Below, one piece after another: positions 58,901 to 60,000 of a stretch of DNA of 60,000 nucleotides (its first letter is position 1; each line of letters begins with the position of its first letter). Below the pieces are notes generated by a model. It had not been told where the DNA came from. It did no database searches and was given only the letters and a program-made list of their open reading frames with translations. This DNA comes from Bolinopsis microptera (lineage: Eukaryota; Ctenophora; Tentaculata; Lobata; Bolinopsidae). The position numbers and the translations under genes are program-made. The stretch covers positions 12,944,303-13,004,302 of the forward strand of contig NC_087075.1 of assembly GCF_026151205.1 (NCBI RefSeq). The letters are read 5' to 3'.

Positions 58901-59367
58901 AATTTTGTTTTGTACCTACAGGTTTCAATGGCAAGGTTGTCAAAATTTGATTTATTTCCATCAATATTTTGAAAGAGAATAGATGATTGTTTCTTTACTT
59001 GGTTGCAGAGAATATTGGTAAGGTCAGATGCAGTGTATGAGTTACAATTATTTAAAGTATTCGAGATTTTGGTTGTGTATTCGTCTAGGTTGTTGTCGTC
59101 GTTGTCATTGTCAGTGAGTAGTTTAAATGGGTTGTATTTAACCTTGTCTAAATGGATACAACGAGTACAGTAAAACTCATTAGATTGGCTATTTGTATTG
59201 GATTTGCGATAGCATTTATGGTGCAATATGCAGTCACAGTGGAAACATTCAACTATTGTTTGGCCGATGACTATGTTCTTAGAACAGACAAGACATACCT
59301 CCTTAATGAGGGGAGTCATGTGGTTGGTAGCCATCCACGTGACCCTGACTAGCAGCAGCAGGAACAA
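55966..59367 (-). CDS. CR1-like LINE ORF2: PHD finger, endonuclease, reverse transcriptase
   Basis: An unbroken frame of 1133 codons; the natural start may be the second ATG (MATNHMTP, residue 12). Residues about 25-75 are a PHD-type zinc finger (CLVCSKN, CFHCDCILHHKCY, YCTRC). The APE-type endonuclease follows: LFQNIDGNK, GLAETN, AGDFNIDLH near residue 265, and the closing RITHHSPIF. The reverse transcriptase has NYRPVSTLAVFGKIFEKII, GFRKNHSTSYAL, DLSKAFDTISH, PQGSCLGPLLFIIYINDI and the catalytic FADD near residue 818. The C-terminal cysteine/tryptophan region ends NKLKF. It would nick a target and copy its own RNA there. All catalytic motifs are present, so it may be recently active. It overlaps ORF1 by 65 nt. 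Confidence 0.93.
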   Translation of the reverse strand: MFLLLLVRVTWMATNHMTPLIKEVCLVCSKNIVIGQTIVECFHCDCILHHKCYRKSNTNSQSNEFYCTRCIHLDKVKYNPFKLLTDNDNDDNNLDEYTTKISNTLNNCNSYTASDLTNILCNQVKKQSSILFQNIDGNKSNFDNLAIETCRYKTKFSVIGLAETNTGKELSNLFQLDGYNSYYQDTAPNKQKGTGVALYVDDRLNATVIENISQVTENLEILVLSLSNEDQPVNVGVLYRPPSGCISQALVELSNLLDHMPKFSYLAGDFNIDLHDKDNKNVQKYEEILFSKGFCPLISIATHEKPGCKASCIDNIITNDIENVITSGTLKERITHHSPIFNIFNWNVEVNSGKTSIKQYYDFCQSNVNGFLVDLEDELKTKIIHNFTEFHDTYKNCIEKSFKLETPKTSKRTVKVNPWITPGLICSINNQHKLYENWVEIRNRKCKLGETDNKGGICQCPECSLKRSRYLIYKEYRKVLKKTRQTVKTDYFSGKFAENSGNSKKTWELINSIRGKRRREIKPLFTIDNVKITNRRIIANEFNKYFVSLASDLNTAYNELGQMNINNLPSFYDYLPLSNTSSIYMHDCTTDEVSKIISELKNGKASDIPIHVVKQSSKIVTPLLTVLYNECMKDGIFPDDLKIGRISPIYKKDNQELLENYRPVSTLAVFGKIFEKIIFNRLYSFFHSQNSLYENQYGFRKNHSTSYALNYSVNHIESRLKKKQHVLGIFIDLSKAFDTISHEKLLHKLENYGIRGNANNLIASYLSNRYQYVSVLGEDSEKLPVVYGVPQGSCLGPLLFIIYINDIRNSSIIGTFILFADDTNIFIEETCVRRLYEKGNEVLASVYKYMKLNLLHINIKKCCFIHFRPSRAKEEVENDENILTLNNVVIKKVQEAKFLGVIIDDQLNWKTHTRSLNSKLKCEVGKLCRIRHIVPKQYYKDLYHTLFESHLGFGISVWGGISNNRLEPLFKTQKKCIRILFGDKEAYLEKFRTCARTRPFGEQRLGVDFYKKEHSKPLFKNQKLLTVHNLYKYTCLLELFKINKLEEPLSLYSSFNRSPRREDYFITSQPSSQFIYQSSYMWNSCRQTSSKISFNTPTNGFKNTLKIALQELQFKHDTLDWCELNFATNKLKF

Positions 59368-60000
59368 CAGGACCAGTTTCTCTTCCAGCAGTCACATCCC
59401 TGAAGGATCTACTGTCTACCTTTGTGGACCTCCTCTTCCTTTTGTCGATACCACCGTTAATCCTGAGAAGAACAGTGTTACGAATAAATTGACCTAACTT
59501 TGCTAGTCCCCTCCAGTTGAGGTGAAGGAAGTCTGGTTTTTGGTGTTTGTTGAGGTCGCGAGAGAGAGAGCGGTCAAGTAGACCATCTCTATCACAGAAC
59601 TCATCAAATCCATCCACATAACTGACACCAAAATTGGACGGGAGCAGCCTACGTCGAATCAAACTGTTAAAATATATAAGTTTTCTATTTAAGTCAGCAC
59701 GTTTAGAGGGAATTGCTGGACAAACAAAAACATGTATACACGGATTGACAGATTGTATCTGTGCAATCTTTGAAGCTAATGCGTTATAAATAATTTCAAT
59801 GTCATGTTGGTTCTTGACGTCTTCGTTTTTGAGGTCGTTGACCCCGCACAATATTACACAGTTTCTATACCCCAACGTGACATAAGGATCTATATTATCA
59901 ATGACCGGAGCGAAGATGCGTTTGCCAGGTAACCACTTGCCGAATGACTTAGCAGGATCAGTACCAAATTTCAAGCCTCCAGTGTTTGAATCCCCGATGA
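59303..60000 (-). CDS. CR1-like LINE ORF1 (partial): SGNH-type esterase
   Basis: Open to the window edge; the 5' part is outside. SGNH hydrolase blocks are visible in order: GDSNTG (59980-59999, block I serine), VILCGVNDLKN (block III Gly/Asn), and DFLHLNWRGLAKLG (block V Asp/His). Such esterase domains are known in ORF1 of CR1-clade LINEs; their job in transposition is unclear. The last 50 residues are basic and low-complexity (KRKRRSTK). The stop at 59303 lies 65 nt inside ORF2 in another phase, so ORF2 needs reinitiation or frameshifting. Confidence 0.85.
   Translation of the reverse strand, partial: IGDSNTGGLKFGTDPAKSFGKWLPGKRIFAPVIDNIDPYVTLGYRNCVILCGVNDLKNEDVKNQHDIEIIYNALASKIAQIQSVNPCIHVFVCPAIPSKRADLNRKLIYFNSLIRRRLLPSNFGVSYVDGFDEFCDRDGLLDRSLSRDLNKHQKPDFLHLNWRGLAKLGQFIRNTVLLRINGGIDKRKRRSTKVDSRSFRDVTAGRETGPVVPAAASQGHVDGYQPHDSPH

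Overview
The window is animal nuclear DNA. Its genes are split by GT-AG introns, it encodes clear metazoan orthologues, and it is full of LINE and DNA-transposon debris and short tandem arrays. Nothing in it fixes the species. An AT-rich marine invertebrate (non-bilaterian or lophotrochozoan) would fit, but that is a guess from gene style and repeat content.

Four gene models were assembled by hand from sequence. (1) A LIN7/Veli/MALS scaffold gene (1303-3395, +, 5 coding exons, 194 aa) lies just downstream of the last exon of an unidentified gene (238-498, +). (2) The 26S proteasome ATPase RPT1/PSMC2 (6277-42697, +, 12 coding exons, 433 aa, every splice phase consistent) covers 36 kb, because intron 2 holds a 5 kb repeat array and intron 6 is 25 kb long. 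(3, 4) Two paralogous rhodopsin-like 7TM receptor genes lie antisense inside PSMC2 intron 6: one at 16107-18081 (frame disturbed, start not found) and one at 31687-34299 (6 exons, 433 aa, intact).

Mobile DNA is of several kinds. A 5'-truncated LINE at 4820-5475 has a poly-A tail and a 13-bp target duplication. A DNA element with arms of about 597 bp and an 8-bp duplication sits at 7719-9881. Two internally deleted FLYWCH/MULE-type elements lie at about 26104-27603 and 34880-36065. Two elements bounded by G/C homopolymers with 7-bp duplications lie at 13016-13721 and 50499-50577. A nearly complete CR1-like LINE (SGNH-esterase ORF1, then PHD + endonuclease + reverse transcriptase ORF2) runs off the right edge on the minus strand (55966-60000), and a decayed relative lies at about 46250-47160. 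Past PSMC2 (42.7-55.9 kb) I see only repeats and transposon fragments, no host gene.

The most unusual feature is the handling of splice acceptors. PSMC2 intron 2 carries about 47 extra near-identical copies of a 62-bp unit made of the exon 3 acceptor plus the first 36 nt of exon 3, ending at the real exon. The same kind of duplication (acceptor plus the start of the exon) appears in smaller form before PSMC2 exon 11, LIN7 exon 4 and an exon of the first receptor gene. This looks like a recurring, locus-wide process that builds decoy splice sites or microexons.
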